Source of the DNA: Limimaricola sp964022235
Lineage (GTDB): Bacteria > Pseudomonadota > Alphaproteobacteria > Rhodobacterales > Rhodobacteraceae
Length of the DNA: 64,000 bases
Assembly (NCBI RefSeq): GCF_964022235.1
Contig: NZ_CAXHZL010000011.1
Coordinates: 1 to 64,000 of the forward strand
Direction of reading: 5' to 3'
Shown: positions 31,387-40,947 of the stretch, piece by piece
Layout of the letters: each line of letters begins with the position of its first letter
Numbering within the stretch: the first letter of the stretch is position 1
The notes under the pieces: model-generated
Seen by the model: only the letters and a program-made list of their open reading frames with translations
Databases searched by the model: none
What the model was told of the DNA's origin: nothing
Translations under genes and position numbers: made by a program

Positions 31387-32508
31387 TCAATGGTTGGGCA
31401 ACAGTCGCGGCACCGGAAAACGCACCTCGATCGAGGTGCCGCCGGGGCCGCTTTCGCGGCTGATCTCGCCATTGATCCGGGCCACCGAAGCATCGATGAT
31501 CTGCCGACCGAGGCCGCTGCCACTGCCGCTTTCGAGCGCGGCTTCGAGGTTGTCGCTGCCGACACCGTCGTCGACGATGCTGAGCCGGCCCTTCGTTCCG
31601 TTCAACTTCAGCGTCACGTCGATCCGCCCGGCGCGCCCATCGGGGAACGCGTGTTTGGCGGCATTGGTAATCGCTTCGTTGACCAGCAGCGCCAGCGAGG
31701 TCGCGACCTCGGAGCGCACCAGCATCGGGATCAGGCTGTGCGAGATCGCGACGTTCGTCGGCAGGGTCACGTCCAGATGGCGGATGATGTCGGGCAGGAA
31801 CTGATGCAGCGCGATCTCGTTGCGGGCCGAGACCTTGTGCAGCTCGGCGTGCAGCAAGGCGATGGCCGACAGGCGGTCGATCGTGATGGCGAGCGCCTCG
31901 CGGGTTTCGTCGCTGCGCGCCTGTGATCTTTGAATCCGCACCAGCGCGGTCACCATCTGCAGCGAGTTCTTGACCCGGTGATCGACCTCGTTGGCCAGCG
32001 TCTCCTGCGCGGCGAGCGCGCGGCGCAGCTCCATGCGGCGCGTGACCTGCCGCGCGAGGATGATCAGCAGCCGCTTGGTTTCGTCCGACAGACGACGCGG
32101 TTTGCGATCGAGGATGCACAGCGCGCCGATCGGCGTGTCGTCACCCAGCTTGAGGATCGCACCGCCGTAGTAGCGTATCGCGCTGGGGCCGGTGACCAGC
32201 GGGTTGTCGCAGGTGCGCGGATCGGTGGCGGTGTCCTCGATTTCGAGGAAGTCCGGGCCCGACAGCCCATGCGCGCAGATCGACTCGTCCATGCTGTAAT
32301 CGCGCTGCTCGGTGCCATAAGCCGACTTGGCCCATTGACGCTCGGTGTCGACCAGCGTGACAAGCGAGATCGGCGCGCCGCAGATCTCGGCGGCATAGGC
32401 GGTGATCTCGTCGAAATCAGCCTCGTCCTCGCTGTCCATGATCCCCAAGGATCGGATCGCTTCGGCGCGCTGCTCACCCGTATGGTCGTTGACGTCTTTC
32501 AAGGGCAT
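31387..32508 (-). CDS. GAF-domain sensor histidine kinase (HisKA_2 type)
   Basis: Soluble sensor kinase of 373 residues. An N-terminal GAF domain (about 15-160) contains DSEDEADFDEITAYAAEICG, DTERQWAKSAYG and ESICAHGL. The dimerisation box ANEVDHRVKNSLQMVTALV carries the phospho-acceptor His177. The ATPase domain has N-box LLVNEAITNAAKHAF, IVDDGVG and GSGLGRQII. This HisKA_2 group often works in the alphaproteobacterial general stress or light response, but no response regulator is adjacent and no flavin-binding LOV domain is present. The ATG at 32508 has only a weak purine stretch upstream. Confidence 0.88.
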   Translation of the reverse strand: MPLKDVNDHTGEQRAEAIRSLGIMDSEDEADFDEITAYAAEICGAPISLVTLVDTERQWAKSAYGTEQRDYSMDESICAHGLSGPDFLEIEDTATDPRTCDNPLVTGPSAIRYYGGAILKLGDDTPIGALCILDRKPRRLSDETKRLLIILARQVTRRMELRRALAAQETLANEVDHRVKNSLQMVTALVRIQRSQARSDETREALAITIDRLSAIALLHAELHKVSARNEIALHQFLPDIIRHLDVTLPTNVAISHSLIPMLVRSEVATSLALLVNEAITNAAKHAFPDGRAGRIDVTLKLNGTKGRLSIVDDGVGSDNLEAALESGSGSGLGRQIIDASVARINGEISRESGPGGTSIEVRFPVPRLLPNH

Positions 32509-32576
32509 ACTCTTTACCGGGGCGGTCTCGTGATCGGACGGCCCTGCGACGGGGATGACGGAGGATCTTATCGCTT

Positions 32577-33989
32577 TTAGGTGCCGCAGAAGGTCTTGTC
32601 GACTTTTTCGTGAGGCTCTGGCGGGGCGACGTACCGTCCCAAAAGCGCCGGGTCGGGATGAAAGGGCCGGGTGACGACGCCAAGCATCTCGTGGAACGGC
32701 GCGAGATCGCCCGCCACGGCGGCGGTGATCGCGGCCTCGATCAGGTGCAGGCGCGGCACGACGACCGGGTTGGTCGCCCGCGCGAGATCGAGGTCCGGCG
32801 CGCGGTCGCGCCATGCGGCGATCCAGTCCGCGTCGACCCCCGCGGGCTCCGGCGCGTCGTCGGCCAAGGCGCGGAAGCTGTTGGTAAAATCGGCGTCGTC
32901 GCGGGCCATGGCCGTGAGAAGGTCTTCGATCAGGCCGCGATCCTCGGCGCGCGGCTCGGCCAGCCCCAGCTTGGCGCCGAAACGGGTGAGCCAAGCGGAT
33001 TGGTAGAGGTCGGCAAAGCGGTTGATGATCGCGGTGAAGTCGTCCACCGCGCGGGCCTGATCAGGCATCAACGGCACAAGGGCCGTCGCGAACTGCGCGA
33101 TGTTCCACAAGGCGACCTGCGGCTGCGCGCCGTAAGCATAGCGGCCATGCACGTCGATCGAGGAGAAGACGCGCGCGGGGTGGTAGGCGTCCATCATGGC
33201 GCAGGGGCCGTAATCGATGGTTTCGCCCGCGACGGAGCAGTTGTCGGTGTTCATCACGCCATGGATGAAGCCGAGGCTCATCCATTGCGCGATCAGGTCG
33301 GCCTGCCGCGCCACCATCTGCGCCAGCATCTCGGGCACCGATCCGGCGGTAGGAAAATGTCGCGCCATGGTGTGATCAGCCAGAGCGCGCAGCCCCTCGT
33401 GGTCACCGCGCGCGGCCAGCACCTGAAACGTGCCGACGCGGATGTGGCTTTGCGCCACGCGGGTCAGCACGGCACCGGGCAGGGCGGCCTCGCGGATCAC
33501 CTCCTCGCCGGTGCTGACGGCGGCCAGCGCCCGCGTCGACGGCACGCCAAGCGCGTGCATCGCCTCGCTCATGATGTATTCGCGGATCACCGGGCCGAGC
33601 CAAGCGCGCCCGTCGCCCATGCGCGAGTAAGGCGTGCGCCCCGATCCCTTGAGCGCGATATCGCGGCGGATGCCGTCCGGCCCCACCACTTCGCCCAAGA
33701 GCACCTGCCGCCCGTCGCCCAGCTGCGGGTTCCAACTGCCGAACTGATGCCCGGCATAGAGCTGCGCAATGGGTGTGGAGCCTTCGGGGATGACGTTGCC
33801 CGCAAAGACCTGCAGGCCCTCGTCCGTGTGCAGCGTGGCGGGGTCGAGCCCGAGATCGCGGGCGAGGCCCTCGTTCAGGGCGATCCAGCCGGGGGCGGCC
33901 ACGGGCACGGGCGCCTGCTCGGTGAACAGGCGCGCGGGCAGGCGGGCATAGGAGTTGTCGAAGGGGATGTGCAGGGTCATGCGCTGCAT
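32577..33989 (-). CDS. selO: protein adenylyltransferase SelO
   Basis: Pseudokinase-fold enzyme that transfers AMP from ATP to Ser, Thr or Tyr of target proteins and is linked to redox stress. 470 residues. Conserved blocks: YAGHQFGSWNPQLGDGR, KGSGRTPYSRMGDGRAW, MNTDNCSVAGETIDYGPC, and the C-terminal KTFCGT, where the CxxT cysteine replaces the selenocysteine of some homologues. Starts at 33989 or 33980 are both possible; neither has a clear Shine-Dalgarno. It lies between the sensor kinase and the nucleoside hydrolase, all on the minus strand. Confidence 0.94.
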   Translation of the reverse strand: MQRMTLHIPFDNSYARLPARLFTEQAPVPVAAPGWIALNEGLARDLGLDPATLHTDEGLQVFAGNVIPEGSTPIAQLYAGHQFGSWNPQLGDGRQVLLGEVVGPDGIRRDIALKGSGRTPYSRMGDGRAWLGPVIREYIMSEAMHALGVPSTRALAAVSTGEEVIREAALPGAVLTRVAQSHIRVGTFQVLAARGDHEGLRALADHTMARHFPTAGSVPEMLAQMVARQADLIAQWMSLGFIHGVMNTDNCSVAGETIDYGPCAMMDAYHPARVFSSIDVHGRYAYGAQPQVALWNIAQFATALVPLMPDQARAVDDFTAIINRFADLYQSAWLTRFGAKLGLAEPRAEDRGLIEDLLTAMARDDADFTNSFRALADDAPEPAGVDADWIAAWRDRAPDLDLARATNPVVVPRLHLIEAAITAAVAGDLAPFHEMLGVVTRPFHPDPALLGRYVAPPEPHEKVDKTFCGT

Positions 33990-34044
33990 CTATGCTGCCG
34001 CGCGCTCAAACCAAGCGGAGCGGCAGCAATTTTGCCCCCCTGCC

Positions 34045-34064
34045 ACTTCATTCCTCAAATACTC
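34045..34064. repeat. intergenic repeat, copy 3
   Basis: ACTTCATTCCTCAAATACTC differs from copy 1 (2081-2100) at only two positions. It lies 35 bp beyond the stop of the nucleoside hydrolase gene and upstream of selO. Relative to the preceding stop codon its orientation is opposite to copy 1. Confidence 0.55.
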
Positions 34065-34099
34065 ATGGCGCGCGACGTCGAAACGCGCGCCGCGTCCGC

Positions 34100-35032
34100 T
34101 CAAAGCCGTCCGATCCGCTCGCTCAGCAGCGCGAAGAAGCCGTCGCGATCGACGTCGCCGATGAACAGCGCGTTGGGCGTACGGTCGGTCACGCCCCACC
34201 AGTCGGCCACGGTCATGCCCAGCGTCAGATCGGACTGCGTTTCGATTTCGACGTTGATCTCGCGGCCCGAGAACAGGTCGGGGCGCAGCAGCCATGCGAT
34301 GACGCAAGGATCGTGCAGCGGCGCGCCCTCGGAGCCGTATTTCTCGGTGTCGAACCGCTCGAAGAAGTCGGTCCAGCTCGCCACGACCTCGCCGATCCGG
34401 CCCAGGCCCCGCATTTCGGCGATCCAGGCCTTGGAGGTGAGCGCCTTGTGCGTCGCGTCGAGCGGCAACACGGTAATGGGCCGCCCGCAATCGAACACCA
34501 CCTTGGCCGCTTCGGGATCGACATAGATGTTGAACTCGGCCGCGGGGGTGATGTTGCCGCCCTCGAAAAAGCCGCCGCCCATCAGCACGATGCGCTGCAC
34601 GCGCGCGACGATGTCGGGGGCGCGCTCGAAGGCGGCGGCGATGTTGGTGAGGGGCCCGAGCGGGCAGAGCGTGACGGTGTTCTCGGGCTCGCGGCGCAGC
34701 GTCTCGATGATGAAATCGACGCCGTGCTGCTCCTGCAGCGGATGCGTCGGGTCGGGCAAGGCGATGCCGTCGAGACCGGTCTTGCCATGGACATGCTCGG
34801 CGGTGACCAGCGGGCGCGAGAGCGGCGCGTCGCAGCCCGCGAAGACCGGCGTGTCGCGGCCCGCAAGCTCGACGATCTGGCGCGCGTTGCGTTGGGTGAG
34901 GTCGAGCGGCACGTTGCCGGCGACGGCGGTGAGGCCGAGCACGTCGAGCTCGGGCGAGGCCAGCGCCAACAGGATGGCGACGGCATCGTCCTGTCCGGGA
35001 TCGGTGTCGATGATGATCTTCTGCGCGCCCAT
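34100..35032 (-). CDS. nucleoside hydrolase
   Basis: Hydrolyses the N-glycosidic bond of ribonucleosides for purine and pyrimidine salvage. 310 residues of the IunH family. The calcium-binding, catalytic start IIIDTDPGQDDAVAILLAL is complete; GNVPLDLTQRNARQIVELAG, LCPLGPLTNIA and MGGGFFEGGN..PAAEFNIYVDP follow, with a late HDPCVIAWLL His-Asp. The ATG at 35032 follows CAAGGAGGGCC. Specificity (inosine-uridine or purine) cannot be read from the sequence. Separate from the ilv genes downstream in position. Confidence 0.93.
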   Translation of the reverse strand: MGAQKIIIDTDPGQDDAVAILLALASPELDVLGLTAVAGNVPLDLTQRNARQIVELAGRDTPVFAGCDAPLSRPLVTAEHVHGKTGLDGIALPDPTHPLQEQHGVDFIIETLRREPENTVTLCPLGPLTNIAAAFERAPDIVARVQRIVLMGGGFFEGGNITPAAEFNIYVDPEAAKVVFDCGRPITVLPLDATHKALTSKAWIAEMRGLGRIGEVVASWTDFFERFDTEKYGSEGAPLHDPCVIAWLLRPDLFSGREINVEIETQSDLTLGMTVADWWGVTDRTPNALFIGDVDRDGFFALLSERIGRL

Positions 35033-35071
35033 GTCCGGCCCTCCTTGTCAGGCGCATAGGAAGGCAGGAAT

Positions 35072-35098
35072 GCCGCGCGGGGGCAAGCCTCGCGCGGC
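35072..35098 (-). terminator. hairpin after ilvH
   Basis: GCCGCGCG and CGCGCGGC form a perfect 8-bp stem with an 11-nt loop, 22 bp beyond the ilvH stop. No T-run follows on the minus strand. Confidence 0.45.
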
Positions 35099-35119
35099 GT
35101 CAGTATGCTCGTCCGCGCG

Positions 35120-35686
35120 TCAGACGCGCGCGTCGGGGCCGCGTGACAGGGCGGCGATGCCGGTGCGCGCCAGCTCGGTGAGGCCCAGCGGCCGCATCAG
35201 ATCGGCGAAGGCGTCGATCTTCTCGGGCGTGCCGGTGATCTCGAAGACAAAGCTTTCGAGCGTGCTGTCGACCACGTTGGCGCGGAAGATGTCCGCAAGC
35301 CGCAGCGCTTCGACGCGGGCGTCGCCTTCGCCGCGCACCTTGAAGAGGGCCAGTTCGCGCTCGACGGTCGGCCCCTCGACGGTGAGGTCGTGGACCTCGT
35401 GCACGGGAATGATGCGGCCCAGCTGCGCCTTGATCTGCTCGATCACCTGCGGCGTGCCGGAGGTGACGAGGGTGATGCGGCTCATGTGCCCGGTGTGGTC
35501 GATCTCGGCCACGGTGAGGCTTTCGATGTTGTAGCCGCGCCCCGAGAACAGGCCGATGACGCGGGCCAGCACGCCGGGCTCGTTCTCGACGATCACCGCG
35601 AGGGTATGGCGCTCCTCCACGTCGGAGAAGGTGGAACGCAGGTTATAGGCGGAGTGGCTGGTCGAGCCTTCCTTGATGTTCAGCAT
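35120..35686 (-). CDS. ilvH: acetolactate synthase small subunit
   Basis: Regulatory subunit giving valine feedback control. 188 residues, of IlvH rather than short IlvN length. An ACT domain (about 25-100) has TLAVIVENEPGVLARVIGLF, SGRGYNIESLTVAE and ISRITLV-type strands; the C-terminal ACT-like part contains RADIFRANVVD-type sequence and ESFVFEITGTPEKIDAF. The N-terminal ~20 residues (LNIKEGSTSHSAYNLR) form an alphaproteobacterial extension. The ATG at 35686 follows GGAAAGGACG. It lies 76 bp after ilvI and is probably cotranscribed. Confidence 0.95.
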   Translation of the reverse strand: MLNIKEGSTSHSAYNLRSTFSDVEERHTLAVIVENEPGVLARVIGLFSGRGYNIESLTVAEIDHTGHMSRITLVTSGTPQVIEQIKAQLGRIIPVHEVHDLTVEGPTVERELALFKVRGEGDARVEALRLADIFRANVVDSTLESFVFEITGTPEKIDAFADLMRPLGLTELARTGIAALSRGPDARV

Positions 35687-35762
35687 CGTGTCGTCCTTTC
35701 CCCGGGCCGGAGCCCGGGACATTTTGAGATGTCGTTCAAACGTCCAAGGGTCGGACCGTGGC

Positions 35763-37541
<1,779 letters not shown>

Positions 37542-37578
37542 CGTGCCGTATCCTGTCTGTCTGCCGCGCCGCGCGCAC

Positions 37579-37604
37579 AAAAAAGCCCCCGGTGATCCGG
37601 AGGC
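37579..37604 (-). terminator. ilv attenuator terminator
   Basis: On the minus strand GCCTCCGG-ATCA-CCGGGGGC is followed by six T. It lies between the leader peptide gene (37680-37633) and the ilvI start. The left arm GCGCCT can instead pair with GGGCGC inside the leader peptide gene, which would prevent termination when a ribosome stalls on the Leu codons. Confidence 0.8.
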
Positions 37605-37632
37605 GCATGGTCGACCGTCATGGTCCCTGCCG

Positions 37633-37680
37633 TTACCGGCCCACGCGCCCCACTCCACCGATTACAAGAAGGAGATCCAT
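37633..37680 (-). CDS. ilv leader peptide (MDLLLVIGGVGRVGR)
   Basis: A 15-residue open frame, ATG at 37680 to TAA at 37633, with GAGGG and AAAGGA purines upstream. Codons 3-7 are Leu-Leu-Leu-Val-Ile, followed by two more Val: exactly the products of the pathway it precedes. With the terminator at 37579-37604 it forms a classical translation-coupled attenuator. Too short to detect by length; called on codon content and context. Confidence 0.85.
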   Translation of the reverse strand: MDLLLVIGGVGRVGR

Positions 37681-37827
37681 CGCCCTCGGTCCTTTCCGTT
37701 CCGCCCGCGCAGATATGCACGGGCGGGCGGGAGGGTCAACCGCATTCGGCGGAAAAAATGTCGCACCTTAACGGTTTCGGGTAACTTTCTTATCAGTCAG
37801 TGGCGCGAAGCGGTCGATACGCAAATC

Positions 37828-38775
37828 TCACGAGGCAGGGAAACCACCGGCCTCGGCCTTGGCATCCTCCATCAGCGGGTCGTTCTTGGCGTCCTCGGGC
37901 TGCGGGTCGTGCTTGGCCTGACGCTCCATTTCGCTGTCGAACTCGGCTCCCATCAGCACGATGAAGGCCGAAAGCCACAGCCACATCAAGAGCACGATGA
38001 CGCCGCCCAGCGCGCCGAAGGTCTCGTTATAGCCGCCGAAGGTGCTGACGTAATAGGCAAAGCCCAGCGAGCCCACGAGCCACAGCAGGCAAGCCAGCCC
38101 GGCACCCGGCGTGATCCAGCGCCATTTGCGCTCGGCACGATCGGGGCCATAGCGGTAGAGAATGGCGAGGCCCAGCGCCACGAGGATAAGCAACACCGGC
38201 CAACGCACGACGTTGATCAAAAGCTCGGTCGAGGAGCCCAGCGGCAGCACGCCCAGCACCAGCGGCAGACCGGCAGCGACGGCGACAATCAGCAAAAAGC
38301 CGATGATCATGCCGATCGTCAGCGCCAGCACCTGCAGGTAATAGGAGACGAGGCCACGGCTTTCCTCGGCCTCGAAGGCGACGTTGAGCCCTTCGACCAG
38401 CGACTGCACGCCTTTGGAGGCCGAGTAGATCGCCACCAGAATGCCGAACAGCGCGGCGAGGCCGAGACCGCCTTCTTCGGAGCCCGCGACCTCCTTGGCC
38501 TGACCCAGCACGATGTCGGCGGCGTCCTGCGGCAGGAAGGCCGAAAGCGATTGCAGCTGATCCACCACCGCCGAGGGGTCGAAGAACAGACCCGCGATGG
38601 CCATGGCGGCAACGATGCCCGGAAAGATCGCAAGGAGGCCATAGAAGGCGACGCCCGCCGCGATCAGGCTGACGTGGTCGTCGCCGATCTCGGAGTAGAC
38701 GCGTTTGAGGGTGGCAAACCAGCCGGGCTTGTTGATGTCGCCGGGATGGGCGTCGGGGTTCTTCGCATGCGCCAT
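37828..38775 (-). CDS. YihY/BrkB-family inner-membrane protein
   Basis: Polytopic membrane protein of 315 residues, about six transmembrane helices (for example LIAAGVAFYGLLAIFPGIVA, ALFGILVAIYSASKGVQSLV, IGMIIGFLLIVAVAAGLPLV, LGGVIVLLMWLWLSAFIVLM). The family signature AFYGLLAIFP and GAEFDSEMER are present. The name comes from misassigned RNase BN and serum-resistance links; the biochemical role is unsettled. Its charged tail (PEDAKNDPLMEDAKAEAGG) is Asp/Lys-rich. Transcribed toward the ilv leader, divergent from phoX. Confidence 0.9.
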   Translation of the reverse strand: MAHAKNPDAHPGDINKPGWFATLKRVYSEIGDDHVSLIAAGVAFYGLLAIFPGIVAAMAIAGLFFDPSAVVDQLQSLSAFLPQDAADIVLGQAKEVAGSEEGGLGLAALFGILVAIYSASKGVQSLVEGLNVAFEAEESRGLVSYYLQVLALTIGMIIGFLLIVAVAAGLPLVLGVLPLGSSTELLINVVRWPVLLILVALGLAILYRYGPDRAERKWRWITPGAGLACLLWLVGSLGFAYYVSTFGGYNETFGALGGVIVLLMWLWLSAFIVLMGAEFDSEMERQAKHDPQPEDAKNDPLMEDAKAEAGGFPAS

Positions 38776-38858
38776 CTGTGGCCTCCGCTGATGTCTTTGG
38801 ACACATCAACGTGAAAACGGCCCCACCGTTCCCGCAGGTTCCCGCCGATGCGAACCTT

Positions 38859-38876
38859 GTGACAAAACTCTTACAA
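38859..38876 (-). promoter_or_regulatory. possible Pho-box-like repeat before phoX
   Basis: On the minus strand TTGTAAG-AGTT-TTGTCAC are two 7-bp units spaced 11 bp apart, like PhoB boxes. It sits 78 bp before the PhoX phosphatase gene, but its orientation points toward yihY. This is a weak call. Confidence 0.3.
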
Positions 38877-38953
38877 AACCGTCGCGTCGCCTTCACGGCA
38901 GCGCCCTAGCAGAGCGCGAGGGGGCCACAGCGCCCCGAGGAAAGGGACAGGAC

Positions 38954-40828
38954 ATGAAGCGCTTCAACATCAACAAGATCAGCTGGGACGCGCTCGACGA
39001 GCTGCGTCGCCCGACCGACGAGACCACCGATTTCGACCGCGTCGTCGCCGGGGCAGTGTCGCGGCGCGGCTTTCTGTCGGGGCTGGTGGCCTTCGGCTCG
39101 GGGGCAGCCGTCATGGGCACGGGCGCGCTCAAAGGCTCGACCGCTTTGGCGCAATCGAGCCGGTTCGAGTTTGCCCCGATCGCGGCGCAGACCGATTTCA
39201 CGGTCCACGTGCCCGAGGGCCATGAGTGGGAGGTGCTGGCAAGCTGGGGCGATCCGCTGTTTTCGGACGCGCCCGCCTTTGATCCGGTGCTTGGCACGAC
39301 GCCCGAAGGGCAGGTGCGCGCCTTTGGCGAGAACACCGACGGCATGGAGCTTTTCGACATCGACGGCCACGAAGTGATCGCGGTGAACCATGAATACGCC
39401 AATCTCGAAGTGAACCTGCCGCAGAACCCCGACGGCACGCCCGCCTCTGCCGAGGACGTGCGCAAGATCCAGGATGCGCAGGGTGTCGCGGTGTTCGAGG
39501 TGCGAAACGGCGCGCGTGGCTGGGAGATCGTGCTCGACAGCCCCTACAACCGCCGCATCACCCATAACACGCCGATGACCATCTCGGGCCCCGCCGCCGG
39601 GCACGATCTGCTTAAGACCGAGGCCGATCCGTCGGGCACCGAGGCGTTTGGCACCTTCAACAACTGCGGCGCGGGCCGCACGCCGTGGGGCACCTATCTG
39701 ACCTGCGAAGAAAACTTCAACGGCTACTTCGGCTCGACCGATACCGACATGCAGATGCCCGAGGGCTTTGATCGCTACGGCATCGAGGCGGAGTCGGGCT
39801 ATGACTACGAGAAGTTCGACCCGCGCTTCGACGTGTCGCGTAACCCCAACGAGCCGAACCGCGCGGGCTACGTGGTCGAGATCGACCCCTCGGACGCCAC
39901 CTCCAAGCCCGTCAAGCGCACGGCGCTGGGCCGCTTCAAGCACGAGAATGCCGAAGTGACATTGGCCGCCGACAACCGGGTCGTCGTGTATCTCGGCGAC
40001 GACGAGCGCGGTGAATTCCTCTACCGCTACGTCTCCAACGGCACCTACGAAGAAGGTGGCGACACCACGGGGCTGCTCGACGAGGGGCAGCTCTACGTGG
40101 CGAAGTTCCACGAGGACGGCACCGGGGAGTGGCTGGCGCTGACGCCCGAGACCACCGGCATGGACGCCGCCATGATCCACATCCACACCCGGATGGCGGG
40201 CTCGGCGGTGGGGGCGACCACCATGGACCGCCCCGAATGGGTCGCGGTGAACCCAGCGAAAGCCGAGGCCTACTGCGCGCTCACCAACAACAAGAACCGC
40301 GCCGTGGCCCCCAACGCGGGCGGGGATGAGACCCCGGTCGGCGGCCCGAACCCGCGGGCCGAGAACAACTATGGCCAGATCGTGCGCTGGCGGCCCGAGG
40401 GCGAGGATCACGCCGCACAGGGCTTCGCGTGGGATCTCTACGTGATGGCGGGCAACCCGCAGGTGCATTCGGACGCCTATGCGGGATCGGCGAACGTAAC
40501 GCCGGGCAACCTGTTCAATTCGCCCGACGGGATGAAGTTCGACAGCCGCGGCATGCTGTGGATCCAGACCGACGGCGACGACAGCGACGAGGGCGATTTC
40601 GCGGGCATGGGCAACAACCAGATGCTGGTGGGCGACCCCGAGACCGGCGAGATCGCGCGCTTTCTGACCGGGCCCAAGGGGTCTGAGGTCACGGGGGCCT
40701 GCTTCTCGACCGATCGCAAGACCATGTTCGTCGGCATCCAGCACCCCGACAACTTCCCCGATCCGGCGGCGCTGCCGCGCTCTTCGATCGTGGCGGTGCG
40801 ACGCAGCGACGGCGCGACCATCGGCTGA
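38954..40828 (+). CDS. PhoX-family alkaline phosphatase, Tat-exported
   Basis: Probable periplasmic or secreted phosphatase (DUF839/PhoX family), 624 residues. The N-terminus is a long leader with a twin-arginine motif SRRGFLSG (36-43) and hydrophobic stretch to ALAQ at about 67, so it folds with its metals before Tat export. Diagnostic blocks: FGTFNNCGAGRTPWGTYLTCEEN, NHEYANLE, RFKHENAEV, VYLGDDERGEFLYRYV and NLFNSPDGMKFDSRGMLWIQTDG. It would release phosphate from organic esters with calcium and iron cofactors. It stands alone, with its own terminator at 40854. Confidence 0.92.
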   Translation: MKRFNINKISWDALDELRRPTDETTDFDRVVAGAVSRRGFLSGLVAFGSGAAVMGTGALKGSTALAQSSRFEFAPIAAQTDFTVHVPEGHEWEVLASWGDPLFSDAPAFDPVLGTTPEGQVRAFGENTDGMELFDIDGHEVIAVNHEYANLEVNLPQNPDGTPASAEDVRKIQDAQGVAVFEVRNGARGWEIVLDSPYNRRITHNTPMTISGPAAGHDLLKTEADPSGTEAFGTFNNCGAGRTPWGTYLTCEENFNGYFGSTDTDMQMPEGFDRYGIEAESGYDYEKFDPRFDVSRNPNEPNRAGYVVEIDPSDATSKPVKRTALGRFKHENAEVTLAADNRVVVYLGDDERGEFLYRYVSNGTYEEGGDTTGLLDEGQLYVAKFHEDGTGEWLALTPETTGMDAAMIHIHTRMAGSAVGATTMDRPEWVAVNPAKAEAYCALTNNKNRAVAPNAGGDETPVGGPNPRAENNYGQIVRWRPEGEDHAAQGFAWDLYVMAGNPQVHSDAYAGSANVTPGNLFNSPDGMKFDSRGMLWIQTDGDDSDEGDFAGMGNNQMLVGDPETGEIARFLTGPKGSEVTGACFSTDRKTMFVGIQHPDNFPDPAALPRSSIVAVRRSDGATIG

Positions 40829-40853
40829 ACCGGCCACAGGCTTTGACCCGACG

Positions 40854-40887
40854 GGGGCGGTGCGGTGCGATCCGCGCCGCCCCTTGT
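40854..40887 (+). terminator. terminator after PhoX gene
   Basis: GGGGCGGTGCGG (40854-40865) and CCGCGCCGCCCC (40872-40883) pair over 12 bp with one G-T pair and a 6-nt loop, followed by TTGT, 25 bp after the stop. Confidence 0.7.
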
Positions 40888-40947
40888 CGTCTCGCCGCCC
40901 GGGCGCGGCGCACTAGGTGGCGGGGCAGCAACCCCGAGAGGCCAGTG

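Noticed and set aside
32577..32600. Selenocysteine at the SelO C-terminus
   Set aside because: The codon at the CxxT position is TGC (Cys), followed by GGC ACC TAA, so no UGA recoding is needed.
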